A DNA stretch of 32,566 nucleotides from Streptomyces albicerus (GCF_008905045.1 NZ_VWMY01000001.1:232097-264662); one strand, 5' to 3'; numbered from the stretch's first letter, positions 1 through 7,949 are shown. Notes: generated from the sequence alone by a model not told the origin. Translations and numbers: made by a program.

Positions 1-1
1 A

Positions 2-9
2 CTCCTCCC
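2..9 (-). promoter_or_regulatory. Shine-Dalgarno probably serving ureG beyond the left edge
   Basis: Read on the minus strand, the last bases of the window are ATGGGAGGAGT, a strong purine-rich ribosome binding site about 20 bases after the ureF stop codon. In Streptomyces urease operons ureG normally follows ureF, so this site most likely belongs to ureG, whose coding sequence lies outside the window. The assignment is inferred from gene order only. Confidence 0.45.
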
Positions 10-32
10 ATCAGCGGCTCCGCCGCAGACCC

Positions 33-707
33 CTACGAGGCAAAGAGACGTACAGGCCAAGCAGCATGCACCTCCGCACTGATCTCCAACAGCGGAGCGG
101 ACGCCGCGGGCAACGCATCGACCCCGTTGACAAGAGCACACCGCGCGGCCTCAACCGCCTGATGAGCGACCCGGTCGAGATCGGGAGCCAACCGCGCCAG
201 AACCCCCGTGGCATCGAACGGATCAAGACTCAGCAACCGCACCGTCGCACTCGCGGGCCCACTGACACTCTCGTACACGGCGCAGTACGCCGCATCCTCC
301 GCCCCGAGCCCCGCGGCCCGGGCCGCCAGCCCGAGGACGACCGGCTGATGGGCCCCCTTGGGGAACTCCCTCGCCAGCGCGTCGAGTTCGGCGGAGGGCC
401 AGGTCGCCCGCGCGGCCCGCATCAGCTGGCGCCCCAGCCTGCGCGCCGCCGTCCGCAGAGCCGGCGACGGCGTACGGGCGTCCGCAGCCCCGTCCAACTC
501 CACAGGATCAAGCCCGAGCACGGCCCCCGCGGCCAACGACGCGGCCACAAGCCCGGCCGTATGCAACCGCCCCCGGCAGAACTCCTCCAGGCTCCCCGCC
601 CCGGAGACCCGCCCAGCCTTGACGGCGGCCTCGGCCCCACCGGAGTGGGCATGCCCTCCGGCAGGGAACCGACCGTCGGCCAGAACAAGCAGTGCAGCAC
701 GCGACAT
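33..707 (-). CDS. ureF: Urease accessory protein UreF
   Basis: This 224-residue protein has the length and character of UreF, a cytoplasmic all-helical chaperone that works with UreD and UreG to insert nickel and carbamylate the active-site lysine of apo-urease. The N-terminus MSRAALLVLADGRFPAGGHA matches the conserved opening of the family (short hydrophobic strand, then a D-x-R-F-P-x-G-G-x-x-H-S-G-G pattern). It lies 50 bases after ureC on the same strand and a good ribosome binding site for the next gene follows it, so it is the fourth gene of the urease operon visible here. No truncation or frameshift is seen. UreG and UreD are not in the window and should lie immediately to the left. Confidence 0.93.
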   Translation of the reverse strand: MSRAALLVLADGRFPAGGHAHSGGAEAAVKAGRVSGAGSLEEFCRGRLHTAGLVAASLAAGAVLGLDPVELDGAADARTPSPALRTAARRLGRQLMRAARATWPSAELDALAREFPKGAHQPVVLGLAARAAGLGAEDAAYCAVYESVSGPASATVRLLSLDPFDATGVLARLAPDLDRVAHQAVEAARCALVNGVDALPAASAPLLEISAEVHAAWPVRLFAS

Positions 708-757
708 GACGAGCCTCGGAAGAGTGAAGAGTTCAGAATCGGACGAGCTCAGAAGAG

Positions 758-2479
758 TCAGAAGAGGAAGTACCGCTGAGCCATGGGCAGTTCAGCGGCG
801 GGCGTCGCCTCGACCAGCTCCCCGTCGATCGCGACTGCGAAGCTGTCGGGATCGACCTGCACCCGCGGCCGCGCGTCGTTCTCCCGCATGTCCGCCTTGG
901 TCACCTCGCGCGTCGACTCGATCGGCACGAACCGCTTCCCGAGCCCGAGCCGCTCCGGCAGCCCGTCCTCGATAGCGATCGGCGCCACGAAGTTGAAGGA
1001 GTTGGAGGCGGGGGCCCGCCCGATCGCCCCGAACATCGGCCGGGGCAGGATCGGCTGCGGCGTGGGGATGGACGCGTTGGCGTCGCCCATCTGCGCGTAG
1101 GCGATCTGCCCGCCCTTGACGACGAGATGCGGCTTGACACCGAAGAACGCGGGCTCCCACAGCACCAGGTCGGCGAGCTTCCCGGTCTCGACGGAGCCGA
1201 CTTCGCGGGCGAGCCCCTGGGCGAGGGCGGGGTTGATCGTGTATTTGGCGACATAGCGACGTACCCGGTGGTTGTCAGCGCGCCCGTCGCCGGGCAGCGC
1301 GCCCCGCCGCCGCTTCATGACGTGCGCGGTCTGCCACGTGCGCATGATGACCTCACCCACGCGCCCCATGGCCTGCGCGTCGGAGGAGATGATCGAGATC
1401 GCGCCGAGGTCGTGCAGGATGTCCTCGGCCCCGATGGTGGTGGGCCGGATCCGGGACTCGGCGAAGGCGAGGTCCTCGGGGACGGCCGCGTTGAGGTGGT
1501 GGCAGACCATCAGCATGTCGAGGTGTTCCTCGGCGGTGTTGACGGTGTAGGGCCGGGTCGGGTTGGTCGAACTGGGCAGCACGTGCCCCTCGGAGACCAC
1601 CGTCATGATGTCCGGCGCGTGCCCGCCGCCGGCACCTTCGGTGTGGTACGCGTGGATCGTGCGCCCCGCGATCGCGGCGAGCGTGTCGCCCACGAACCCG
1701 GCCTCGTTGAGCGTGTCCGTGTGGATGGCGATCTGCGCGCCCGTCCGGTCGGCCACCGTGAGCGCGGCGTCGATGACGGCGGGCGTGGAGCCCCAGTCCT
1801 CGTGCAGCTTGAGGCCGAGCGCCCCGCCGCGCAGCTGCGACAGCATCGCCTCCTGCGAGACGGTGTTGCCCTTGCCGAGCAGCCCGAAGTTGAGCGGGTA
1901 CTCCTCCATCGCCTCCAGCATCCGGGCCAGGTGCCAGGGGCCGGGGGTGACGGTCGTGGCCTTGGACCCCTCGGCGGGCCCTGTGCCGCCGCCGACGAGC
2001 GTCGTGATCCCGGAGGCGAGCGCCTCATCGGCGATCTGCGGACAGATCAGGTGCACATGGGCGTCGATGGCACCCGCCGTCAGGATCCGCCCGTTGCCCG
2101 CGATGATCTCGGTCTCCGGACCGATGACGAGATCCGGGTGCACCCCGTCCATGGTGTCGGGGTTGCCCGCCTTGCCGATGCCGGTGATCCGGCCGTCGCG
2201 GATGCCGATGTCGGCCTTGACGATCCCCCAGTGGTCGACGATCACCGCACCCGTGATGACCGTGTCCGGAGTGCCGTCTGCGCGCGTAGCACGCGCCTGG
2301 CCCATGGACTCGCGGATGACCTTGCCACCGCCGAACACGGCCTCGTCACCGGCGCGTCCGGGACCGCCGGAACGATCCTCCTCGATCTCGATCAGCAGAT
2401 CGGTGTCGGCGAGCCGGATCCGGTCGCCAGTGGTGGGGCCGAACAGATCGGCGTACGCGGCACGCGAGATCTCAGGCAT
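758..2479 (-). CDS. ureC: Urease subunit alpha (catalytic)
   Basis: UreC hydrolyses urea to ammonia and carbamate in the cytoplasm as part of the (UreA-UreB-UreC)3 complex. I place the start at the ATG giving [20 protein letters not shown], the family's typical N-terminus. The open frame runs 53 codons further upstream, but that part overlaps ureB. The protein is then 573 residues, the usual length. Visible active-site features are HVH in the amidohydrolase strand, the nickel-bridging carbamylated lysine in GLKLHEDWG (about residue 220), further metal-ligand histidines in the [12 protein letters not shown] and [15 protein letters not shown] regions, and the mobile-flap cysteine-histidine in MVCHHLN (about residue 325). 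The start overlaps the end of ureB by 8 bases, which suggests translational coupling. The gene looks intact. Confidence 0.98.
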   Translation of the reverse strand: MPEISRAAYADLFGPTTGDRIRLADTDLLIEIEEDRSGGPGRAGDEAVFGGGKVIRESMGQARATRADGTPDTVITGAVIVDHWGIVKADIGIRDGRITGIGKAGNPDTMDGVHPDLVIGPETEIIAGNGRILTAGAIDAHVHLICPQIADEALASGITTLVGGGTGPAEGSKATTVTPGPWHLARMLEAMEEYPLNFGLLGKGNTVSQEAMLSQLRGGALGLKLHEDWGSTPAVIDAALTVADRTGAQIAIHTDTLNEAGFVGDTLAAIAGRTIHAYHTEGAGGGHAPDIMTVVSEGHVLPSSTNPTRPYTVNTAEEHLDMLMVCHHLNAAVPEDLAFAESRIRPTTIGAEDILHDLGAISIISSDAQAMGRVGEVIMRTWQTAHVMKRRRGALPGDGRADNHRVRRYVAKYTINPALAQGLAREVGSVETGKLADLVLWEPAFFGVKPHLVVKGGQIAYAQMGDANASIPTPQPILPRPMFGAIGRAPASNSFNFVAPIAIEDGLPERLGLGKRFVPIESTREVTKADMRENDARPRVQVDPDSFAVAIDGELVEATPAAELPMAQRYFLF

Positions 2480-2783
2480 CGAGGGCACCTCCGGTCTCAC
2501 CGCGCAGGCCGGGCACGACACGGGCGCCGGTGAGCGGAACGAGTTCGACGTCGACGGGGATCCCGGGCTCGAAACGCACGGCGGTGCCGGCGGAGACGTT
2601 GAGCCGCTTGCCGCGCGCGGCGGCGCGGTCGAAGTCAAGACCGGGGTTGGCCTCGGCGAAGTGGTAGTGGGAGCCGACCTGGACGGGCCGGTCGGCGGCG
2701 TTGAGGACGGTGAGCCGGGTGACCTCGAGGCCTTCGTTGAAGGCGACGGGTCCGTCGGCGAACAGGATCTCTCCGGGAATCAT
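2472..2783 (-). CDS. ureB: Urease subunit beta
   Basis: This 103-residue protein begins [18 protein letters not shown], the classic UreB opening, and contains the conserved core around [18 protein letters not shown]. UreB is a small structural subunit that packs with UreA and UreC in the urease trimer. It lies between ureA (16-base gap) and ureC (8-base overlap). In actinomycetes these three are separate genes, as here, unlike the fused forms of Helicobacter. The gene is intact and of normal length. Confidence 0.97.
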   Translation of the reverse strand: MIPGEILFADGPVAFNEGLEVTRLTVLNAADRPVQVGSHYHFAEANPGLDFDRAAARGKRLNVSAGTAVRFEPGIPVDVELVPLTGARVVPGLRGETGGALDA

Positions 2784-2799
2784 GGGTGCCGCTCCCCCG

Positions 2800-3102
2800 T
2801 CAGACGATCGGGTCGTGGACGGTGACGAGCTTGGTGCCGTCCGGGAAGGTGGCCTCCACCTGGACGTCGTGGATCATCTCGGGGATGCCCTCCATGACGT
2901 CCTCGCGGGTGAGGATCTTGCGCCCGGAGTTCATGAGTTCGGCCACGGTGCGGCCGTCCCGGGCTCCTTCGAGAATGTGCGAGGTGATCAGGGCGACGGC
3001 CTCGGGGTGGTTCAGTTTCAGTCCCCGGGCGCGGCGCTTCTCGGCCACATCGGCGGCCACATGGATGAGCAGCCTCTCCTGCTCGTGCGGCGTCAGTTGC
3101 AC
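2800..3102 (-). CDS. ureA: Urease subunit gamma
   Basis: From the GTG at 3102 this is exactly 100 residues, beginning (M)[20 protein letters not shown], the standard UreA length and N-terminus. An in-frame ATG 20 codons upstream is possible but would add a tail not typical of the family; the GAGGTGGA stretch just before the GTG can act as a ribosome binding site. Conserved stretches include [19 protein letters not shown] and [32 protein letters not shown]. UreA is the smallest structural subunit and the first gene of the operon, so the operon promoter should lie in the roughly 200 bases between this start and the MITE-like repeat at 3307. Confidence 0.96.
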   Translation of the reverse strand: MQLTPHEQERLLIHVAADVAEKRRARGLKLNHPEAVALITSHILEGARDGRTVAELMNSGRKILTREDVMEGIPEMIHDVQVEATFPDGTKLVTVHDPIV

Positions 3103-3306
3103 GGCGTCCACCTCACAGTCCTCGCTCCGGACCGTGCGGGGTCCGGTTGCCGCAGCCACCACGAAGGATCTGGATGCAGTACGTGACTGCGGTACGCGGC
3201 CGGAATGCGCGACTCTGCGCGTCCGGGCTGCGAAAACCCCTGGTGACGTGGTGGTGCAGGCTAGTTGCGCGGGATTTCAGGGACGTTAACCGCCAGGCGG
3301 GGATCC

Positions 3307-3540
3307 AGGGCCTGTCTGACAATTCCCGTCTGCCTCGCGACGCCATGCACGCTCCCCCACTGCCTTCAAGGGCGTGGGAGGTGCCCCCACTCGCCGCACC
3401 GGGCACAGACCCAAGTACGTCCAGTACGAGGGTCTGCGCCCGGCACTCCCCCAGCCTCCGGCCGGGGGGACCCCCAGAGCACGCACCTGACGCCGCGCGG
3501 CCGCCCTCCGGGCGACGACGGGAATTGTCAGACAGGCCCT
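3307..3540. mobile_element. MITE-like element, 234 bp, with perfect 24-bp terminal inverted repeats
   Basis: Bases 3307-3330 are the exact reverse complement of 3517-3540, with an end sequence starting AGGGCCTGTCTGACA. The interior codes for nothing convincing but contains two GC-rich imperfect palindromes (about 3350-3390 and 3440-3475) with runs of C and G. The intergenic region from 3103 to 3580 is otherwise empty apart from the presumed ureA promoter. Perfect terminal repeats, short length and no transposase make this a non-autonomous miniature transposon moved by a transposase elsewhere in the genome. A target duplication is not clear: the flanks are CC on the left and AG on the right. 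A transcribed hairpin repeat is the alternative. Confidence 0.7.
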
Positions 3541-3580
3541 AGGAGGCTCACCGCGTCGGCTCCCGGCTCGCCGGCGCTCG

Positions 3581-4219
3581 TCAGCGCGGCATCTCCACGC
3601 TCATCAACGCCCGTAGACCGTCCTGGATCACCTGGACGGGAATCGGGCCGAAAAGGGCCTGCTGGGCGGCGAAACCCTGCGCGGTGGCGATCATGGTTCT
3701 GGCGACATGGTCGGCTGGGATGTCCGCGCGCATCATCCCGGCCTCCTGGTAGCCCTCGACGATCTTCGTCCAGGCAGCGCGCACCTTGACGAAGCCGTCA
3801 TTCATCAGCGCCGACAGTTCCTCGTTGCGCGTCGTCTCCGTCCAGACCTGGACCATCAGCCGAGGGAAGCCACCCTCCCCTTCCCAGGTCAGACCTCCCT
3901 TTCCACGGCGGTCGCTCCCCATGCCGAGCACCTCTTCCATGACCCAGCCCACGAGGACATCGGGCGGCGGGGGCGGGGTCTGCCGGGCGGCTTCCTCGAA
4001 GGCGTTGCGCAAGGTCTGGAGGACCTCGGTGACGATGGCGGCGATCAGCTCGTCCTTGCCGGCGAAGTAGCGGTAGACGGCCCCTGCCGAGAGGTCCACC
4101 TCCTTCAGCACGTCTTGCATCGACGTGGCGTGGAACCCGTTGCGGGCGAAGCAGCGGGCCGCTCCGTCGAGGATCTGGCGGCGACGGGCGTCGAGGTGTT
4201 CCTGGGATACGCGGGCCAT
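3581..4219 (-). CDS. TetR/AcrR family transcriptional regulator
   Basis: This 212-residue protein starts MARVSQEHLDARRRQILDGA and has an N-terminal TetR helix-turn-helix (about residues 12-58), including FARNGFHATSMQDVLKEV and AGAVYRYFAGKDELIAAI. The C-terminal ligand-binding domain is helical and not assignable to a particular ligand. The open frame extends 60 codons further upstream, but this ATG gives the standard TetR N-terminus. It is divergent from the membrane protein starting at 4387. The 167-base spacer carries two near-identical direct repeats that could be its operators, so it probably represses that gene and itself. The ligand is unknown. Confidence 0.92.
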   Translation of the reverse strand: MARVSQEHLDARRRQILDGAARCFARNGFHATSMQDVLKEVDLSAGAVYRYFAGKDELIAAIVTEVLQTLRNAFEEAARQTPPPPPDVLVGWVMEEVLGMGSDRRGKGGLTWEGEGGFPRLMVQVWTETTRNEELSALMNDGFVKVRAAWTKIVEGYQEAGMMRADIPADHVARTMIATAQGFAAQQALFGPIPVQVIQDGLRALMSVEMPR

Positions 4220-4230
4220 GCGAACAAAGT

Positions 4231-4307
4231 AAAACGAACATTCCTTCTTGACAAGGCCGCACACCGGCAGGACAGTGATGGCATGCCCAAAACGAACGAT
4301 CCTTCTT
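4231..4307. promoter_or_regulatory. Pair of 19-bp direct repeats in the tetR/membrane-protein promoter
   Basis: Bases 4231-4249 (AAAACGAACATTCCTTCTT) and 4289-4307 (AAAACGAACGATCCTTCTT) match at 17 of 19 positions and are 58 bases apart start to start. Each is partly dyad-symmetric (AAxAxGxA...TxCxTxTT). They lie in the AT-richer spacer between the divergent tetR (start 4219) and membrane protein (start 4387) genes, as expected for TetR operators covering both promoters. Function is inferred from position and repetition. Confidence 0.5.
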
Positions 4308-4386
4308 TTTCGCGCAACGGCTCCTCCCGACCCCGCGAGAAGCCGGCAGGAGCCGAACACCACCCGTATCCGAATCGAGGGAGACC

Positions 4387-5409
4387 ATGTCCGCCACATC
4401 CGCTACGCCCACCGGAACCGCGCCACCGCCCTCGCACGGCCGCCGCATCGCCGCCGTCGTCGTGCTGGTCCCCGTCCTGGCGGCCCTCGCCCTGTGGGCC
4501 TTCGCCTGGCCCGCGGCCCGCACCGCGCCGCACGACCTGCCGCTCGGCGTGGCCGGTCCGGCGACCGCGACCGCCCAGGTGCAGCAGCAACTCGAAAGCC
4601 GTGAGGGAGCCTTCGAGATCCACCACTACGCCGACGAGGCCGCCGCCCGGGACGCCATCGAGGACCGGACCGTATACGGCGCGGTTGTCGTCACCGAGCA
4701 GGGGCCGAAGCTGCTGACCGCCTCGGCCGCGGGCCCGGTCGTGGCCCAGACGCTCCAGCACGCGGTGACCCAACAGGCAGGCGCCGAGGTCCAGACGGTC
4801 GATGTCGTCCCGGCCTCCGCGGACGACCCGCGCGGCGCGGGCCTGACGTCGAGCGTGCTGCCGATGGCCCTGGCCGGGATCGGTGCGGGAGTCGTGGTGA
4901 CCCTGCTCGGACTGCGCGGGTGGCGCGCGGTCGGCGCGCTGGTCGGCGCGGCCGTCCTGGTCGGCGCCGTGGCCGCCGCGATCGCCGGCAGCTGGCTCGG
5001 GGTGTTCACCGGCGACTGGTGGGCCGAGGCGGCCGGTCTCAGCCTGTCGACACTCGCGGTGAGCGCCGCCGTCGCGGGTCTCGCGGCTCTGTTCGGCAGG
5101 CCGGGGATCGGGCTCGGCGCGTTCGTCATGATGCTGCTCGGCAACCCGTTCTCCGGCGCGGGCTCGGCACCCGAGATGCTGCCCGAGCCGGTCGGGACCA
5201 TCGGCCAGTGGCTGCCGCCGGGCGCGGGTGCCTCACTCCTGCGCTCGGTCTCGTTCTTCGACGGAGCCGCCGCGTCCGGCCCGGCGCTCACCCTGACCTG
5301 GTGGGCCGCGCTCGGACTAGGGGCGGTCCTCCTGGGCAGCACGCTGAAGCGCCGCAAGGAGACCACCGAGCCGATCGTGGTCGAACGGGAACCCGCACTG
5401 GTGAACTGA
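4387..5409 (+). CDS. Multi-pass membrane protein, YhgE/Pip or ABC-2 permease-like
   Basis: This 340-residue protein has one N-terminal membrane helix (about residues 20-45), an extracytoplasmic domain of some 115 residues, then about five hydrophobic segments and a short charged cytoplasmic tail (LKRRKETTEPIVVERE). The topology and the N-terminal AxxHDLPLGVAGP pattern resemble YhgE/Pip and ABC-2 type exporter subunits, in which an extracytoplasmic domain follows the first helix. No ATPase partner is next to it. The start follows a GAGGGAGA ribosome binding site. It is divergent from the TetR gene at 3581-4219 and is probably its target, suggesting induced export of a toxic compound. I would not name a substrate. 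Confidence 0.8.
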   Translation: MSATSATPTGTAPPPSHGRRIAAVVVLVPVLAALALWAFAWPAARTAPHDLPLGVAGPATATAQVQQQLESREGAFEIHHYADEAAARDAIEDRTVYGAVVVTEQGPKLLTASAAGPVVAQTLQHAVTQQAGAEVQTVDVVPASADDPRGAGLTSSVLPMALAGIGAGVVVTLLGLRGWRAVGALVGAAVLVGAVAAAIAGSWLGVFTGDWWAEAAGLSLSTLAVSAAVAGLAALFGRPGIGLGAFVMMLLGNPFSGAGSAPEMLPEPVGTIGQWLPPGAGASLLRSVSFFDGAAASGPALTLTWWAALGLGAVLLGSTLKRRKETTEPIVVEREPALVN

Positions 5410-5426
5410 CCGCCCACCGAGAACCG

Positions 5427-5464
5427 ACCGTGCACCCCCGCAGTAGCGGACGGGGGTGCACGGT
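5427..5464 (+). terminator. Rho-independent type hairpin after the membrane-protein gene
   Basis: A perfect 14-bp inverted repeat, ACCGTGCACCCCCG / CGGGGGTGCACGGT, is separated by a 10-base loop and starts 18 bases after the stop codon at 5409. The following bases are only mildly T-rich (CTTGTT), as is usual for Streptomyces terminators. Confidence 0.8.
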
Positions 5465-5511
5465 CTTGTTCGCACACCGCTCGGCCTTGTACGCGCCGCT
5501 CAACCGCCACG

Positions 5512-5605
5512 TCCCCAGGGGCGCGGGGCTGTGCTCGATATGCGACTCCGCCGCGTGGGCGCGAGCAACCACGGCCGGCCCGCAGACGGCAACGACCTGC
5601 AACCA
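5512..5605. repeat. Probable dispersed Streptomyces intergenic repeat
   Basis: The stretch beginning TCCCCAGGGGCGCGGGGCTG and ending near ACGACCTGCAACC resembles a non-coding sequence I recall from many Streptomyces intergenic regions, usually after a stop codon. It contains a small CCCC/GGGG hairpin and no convincing coding frame. The match is from memory and not computed. Confidence 0.4.
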
Positions 5606-5621
5606 TCCACCCCTACGCCGC

Positions 5622-5900
5622 CTACGACGCCCCGGGGCTCCGGTGCTCCGCCGCGATGCCGAACCTCTGCCGTTCGCGGGGAGCGGACGCGACCTCACGG
5701 ACGGCGGAGACCGCGCTGATCACCTGCTCCTCCGACTCGGCGTCGAGCTTCTCGAGTCGTTCCAGGTCAGCGGCGGAGACAAGGGCGACGAGGGGCTTCC
5801 CGTGCCGCGTCACGACGACACGCTCGCCGCCGTACACCACCCGGTTGATCAGGTCGGCGAGCTCAGCCCTGGCTTGCGTCACCGGAATCTCGTAGGCCAT
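5622..5900 (-). CDS. Orphan YefM/Phd family antitoxin
   Basis: This 92-residue protein starts [21 protein letters not shown] and continues [29 protein letters not shown], the hallmark Phd/YefM fold that binds DNA through its N-terminal half and neutralises a toxin through its C-terminal half. The ATG at 5900 is preferred over the one at 5912 because GGGGAGC lies just ahead of it. Such genes are normally followed by a RelE/YoeB or Doc toxin of about 85-125 residues. Here only some 157 bases separate its stop from the terminator of the next gene, with no open frame fitting a toxin, so the antitoxin is solitary. It is divergent from clpP at 5971, and the spacer contains palindromes of the kind YefM proteins bind. 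Confidence 0.88.
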   Translation of the reverse strand: MAYEIPVTQARAELADLINRVVYGGERVVVTRHGKPLVALVSAADLERLEKLDAESEEQVISAVSAVREVASAPRERQRFGIAAEHRSPGAS

Positions 5901-5918
5901 GCTCCCCATCATAACGTC

Positions 5919-5947
5919 ATGTACGTCCTGTACATTTTATACAGGAC
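5919..5947. promoter_or_regulatory. Overlapping palindromes between antitoxin and clpP (probable YefM-type operator)
   Basis: Two inverted repeats interlock here: ATGTAC-GTCCT-GTACAT (5919-5935) and GTCCTGTA-7 bases-TACAGGAC (5925-5947). They contain the hexamer TGTACA (5929-5934), the core reported for YefM operators. On the minus strand a TATAAA sequence (about 5936-5941) lies inside the second repeat, some 35 bases from the antitoxin start, so binding would block the antitoxin promoter. The clpP start is only 24 bases beyond the right end of the site. Confidence 0.65.
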
Positions 5948-5970
5948 CTCTCCCGGAGGAGGCGTGTGTC

Positions 5971-6606
5971 ATGACCCGACCGTCCGCCCGCTACGTCCTG
6001 CCCCAGTTCACCGAACGCACGAGCGCGGGGACCCGGACCATGGACCCGTACTCGAAGCTCCTCGAGGAGCGGATCGTGTTCCTGGGCACGCCCATCGACG
6101 ACACGTCGGCGAACGACGTGATGGCGCAGTTCATGCACCTCGAGTACCAGTCACCGGACCGGGACATCTCGCTCTACATCAACTCCCCCGGCGGCTCGTT
6201 CAGCGCGATGACGGCCGTCTACGACACGATGCGGTTCGTCACCTGTGAAGTGGAGACCATCTGCCTGGGTCAGGCGGGGTCCGCCGCGGCCGTGCTGCTG
6301 GCGGCGGGCGCGCCGGGCAAGCGGTACGCACTGCCGGGGGCGCGCGTGACGATCCACCAGCCCGCGTTCGCCGAGCCGATCGAGGGCCAGACCTCCGATC
6401 TGGCCATCCAGGCCGACGAGTTGGCACGTATCCGGGCGCAACTGGAGGAGATGCTCGCCCTTCACACGGGCCAGAGCCGGGAGCGGATCAGCGCGGACAT
6501 CGAGCGGGACAAGATCCTGGACGCGCAGGAGACACGGGAGTACGGACTAATCGACCGGATCATCCCGAGCCGCAGGGCCACCGGCATCCCACCCGGCGTG
6601 AGGTGA
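5971..6606 (+). CDS. clpP: ATP-dependent Clp protease proteolytic subunit ClpP (accessory paralogue)
   Basis: This 211-residue protein is a ClpP serine peptidase, the tetradecameric chamber that degrades proteins fed by Clp ATPases. Visible features are [19 protein letters not shown], the nucleophile serine in [14 protein letters not shown] (about residue 103), histidine in VTIHQPA (about 129) and aspartate in IERDKILDA (about 180), so the triad is complete. GQAGSAAA replaces the more usual GQAASMGA, as in the accessory ClpP paralogues of streptomycetes. The ATG at 5971 follows a strong GGAGGAGG. It is single rather than a tandem clpP pair; a small unknown gene follows after 7 bases. It is divergent from the orphan antitoxin and shares its promoter region. 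Which numbered Streptomyces ClpP it corresponds to cannot be told here. Confidence 0.93.
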   Translation: MTRPSARYVLPQFTERTSAGTRTMDPYSKLLEERIVFLGTPIDDTSANDVMAQFMHLEYQSPDRDISLYINSPGGSFSAMTAVYDTMRFVTCEVETICLGQAGSAAAVLLAAGAPGKRYALPGARVTIHQPAFAEPIEGQTSDLAIQADELARIRAQLEEMLALHTGQSRERISADIERDKILDAQETREYGLIDRIIPSRRATGIPPGVR

Positions 6607-6613
6607 ACTGCCG

Positions 6614-6922
6614 ATGCTCCCACCCGAGTTGCCCCCGCTGCCGGCCCTCACCCGCGCGGAGGCCGAACTGATCGACCGTTATCTGGAGGTGGTCGACCTC
6701 CTCGGCCGAATCAACCCGGCCCACTCCGGCGACACCTACCGTGGACTGCGTGCGGCGCAGGCCCTGGTCGGCAAGGCCACCGCGCTGCGTGACGCGCTGG
6801 CCCTGATGCATCAGCGGGGCGAGCACGAGGTGCACGCGCCGACCCTGGCACGGGCGCTGCGCGTTCTCGACGGTGAGCGCCGCGCGGGCCGGGTCGCTCT
6901 GCCGCCCGGCTCCGACACCTGA
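6614..6922 (+). CDS. Small hypothetical protein cotranscribed with clpP
   Basis: A 102-residue protein (MLPPELPPLPALTRAEAELI) begins 7 bases after the clpP stop, so the two are almost certainly cotranscribed. It is rich in Leu, Ala and Arg, predicted mostly helical, and has no signal peptide, membrane segment or recognisable motif. Codon usage is typical of the neighbourhood. I do not recognise a family. Its position suggests a role linked to this ClpP, such as adaptor or regulator, but this is only inference. Confidence 0.65.
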   Translation: MLPPELPPLPALTRAEAELIDRYLEVVDLLGRINPAHSGDTYRGLRAAQALVGKATALRDALALMHQRGEHEVHAPTLARALRVLDGERRAGRVALPPGSDT

Positions 6923-7264
6923 CGTACCGACACCGACCCGGCGTCGCGCAGGCATCTGACGAGGCGTCCGGGCAAGTGTCGAAACGGACCAAATGGCGTA
7001 CCCCTGAATGGCGTAGTCGCGGCTGCCTTCACCGGCCCTCGCAAGTTGCGCAACGCGCGTACACCCAGGGCGGAATCAACTATTCCGGTGCTGGTGCGGG
7101 GATCCTCCGACCTCTCGACACCCGCCTGTGGAAAGGGCTGTCCACCCGAACGGGTGAGTGGTGAGTAACCCCACAAACCACCGATTCCGCTCGGCTTTTC
7201 CGACATTCGTGCGTCAAGATCCCTTCCGACGACAAGCCCCCGCCAGAAGCGGCGGGGCGGTCCG

Positions 7265-7468
7265 GGCGGACGCCGAGTCCTGCCGCTGCCCGGATGACCG
7301 GTCGACAGAAGTGGATCGGCAGGAGTGGAGGACCCAAGCACGACGGGTCGCCGGAACGGTCACGCCATGACCGGGCCGAGCAGCCCTTGGGGTGAAGCCG
7401 CAGCTGCGGCCGGGCAACTTCGCCAGCCCGAATCCGACAGGTCATCCTTCACAGGCGGCTGACGAAGG
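7265..7468 (+). ncRNA. Cyclic-di-AMP (ydaO/yuaA) riboswitch
   Basis: The leader of the NlpC/P60 gene contains the conserved blocks of the ydaO/yuaA class in order: GTGGAGGACCC (7325-7335), CTTGGGGTGAAGCCGC (7386-7401) and CCCGAATCCGACAGGTCATC (about 7428-7447), ending with a GGCGGCTGACGAAGGG segment just before the start codon. This RNA binds c-di-AMP and in Streptomyces usually turns off cell-wall hydrolase genes when the ligand is abundant. The exact 5' boundary is estimated. A separate hairpin, CCCCGCC/GGCGGGG at 7238-7257, precedes it. From 6923 to about 7230 I see no gene; that stretch should contain the promoter. Confidence 0.9.
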
Positions 7469-7475
7469 GTTGCGC

Positions 7476-7949
7476 ATGACTGCGCTCAATCGTGTCCCGT
7501 CGCTGTTCAGCAGGGCCGGTACCGCATCGGTCCTCACCATCGCCGCCGTTGGTGGCGGCATCGTGGCTCCCGGCTTCGCATCCGAAGCGGAAGCGGCCAC
7601 TCCCGCGACGAAGGCACTTCAGGTAGCGGCCTCCAAAAAGGGCTCCCCGTACAAGTACGGGGCCGCGGGGCCCAAGCGCTTCGACTGCTCCGGCCTCACG
7701 CTCTACTCGTACAAGAAGGCAGGTAAGTCCCTGCCACGCACGGCTGCCGCTCAGTACAACAAGACGAACCATGTCTCCGCTTCGAAGCGCAAGCAGGGAG
7801 ACCTGGTCTTCTTCCACTCGGGCCGGAACGTGTACCACGTCGGCATCTACGCCGGGAAGGGACGGATCTGGCACTCCCCGAAGACCGGGGATGTGGTGAA
7901 GCTGCAGAAGATCTGGACGAAGAGCGTCTGGTACGGCCGGGTCAGGTGA
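7476..7949 (+). CDS. Secreted NlpC/P60 family peptidoglycan endopeptidase
   Basis: This 157-residue protein has a signal peptide (MTALNRVPSLFSRAGTASVL and on to a likely cleavage at AEA-AT near residue 42) followed directly by a compact NlpC/P60 domain. The catalytic cysteine is in RFDCSGLTLYSYKKAG (about residue 71), the histidine in NVYHVGIYAG (about 121), and a third polar residue is probably in IWHSPKTGD. The enzyme should cut stem-peptide bonds in peptidoglycan outside the cell. There is no LysM or SH3 binding domain, so it is a minimal catalytic form. The ATG at 7476 follows GAAGGG, which forms the tail of the c-di-AMP riboswitch, so expression is probably tied to c-di-AMP and cell-envelope turnover. 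A strong terminator follows. Confidence 0.93.
   Translation: MTALNRVPSLFSRAGTASVLTIAAVGGGIVAPGFASEAEAATPATKALQVAASKKGSPYKYGAAGPKRFDCSGLTLYSYKKAGKSLPRTAAAQYNKTNHVSASKRKQGDLVFFHSGRNVYHVGIYAGKGRIWHSPKTGDVVKLQKIWTKSVWYGRVR

Noticed and set aside
1127..2533. A 468-codon plus-strand open frame opposite ureC
   Set aside because: Antisense shadow of the urease alpha gene with no recognisable motif or ribosome binding site.
7127..7145. TGTGGAAA...TCCAC pair resembling DnaA boxes in the clpP-nlpC gap
   Set aside because: Two loose matches are not enough for an origin and no cluster of boxes is present; origin-associated genes are absent.
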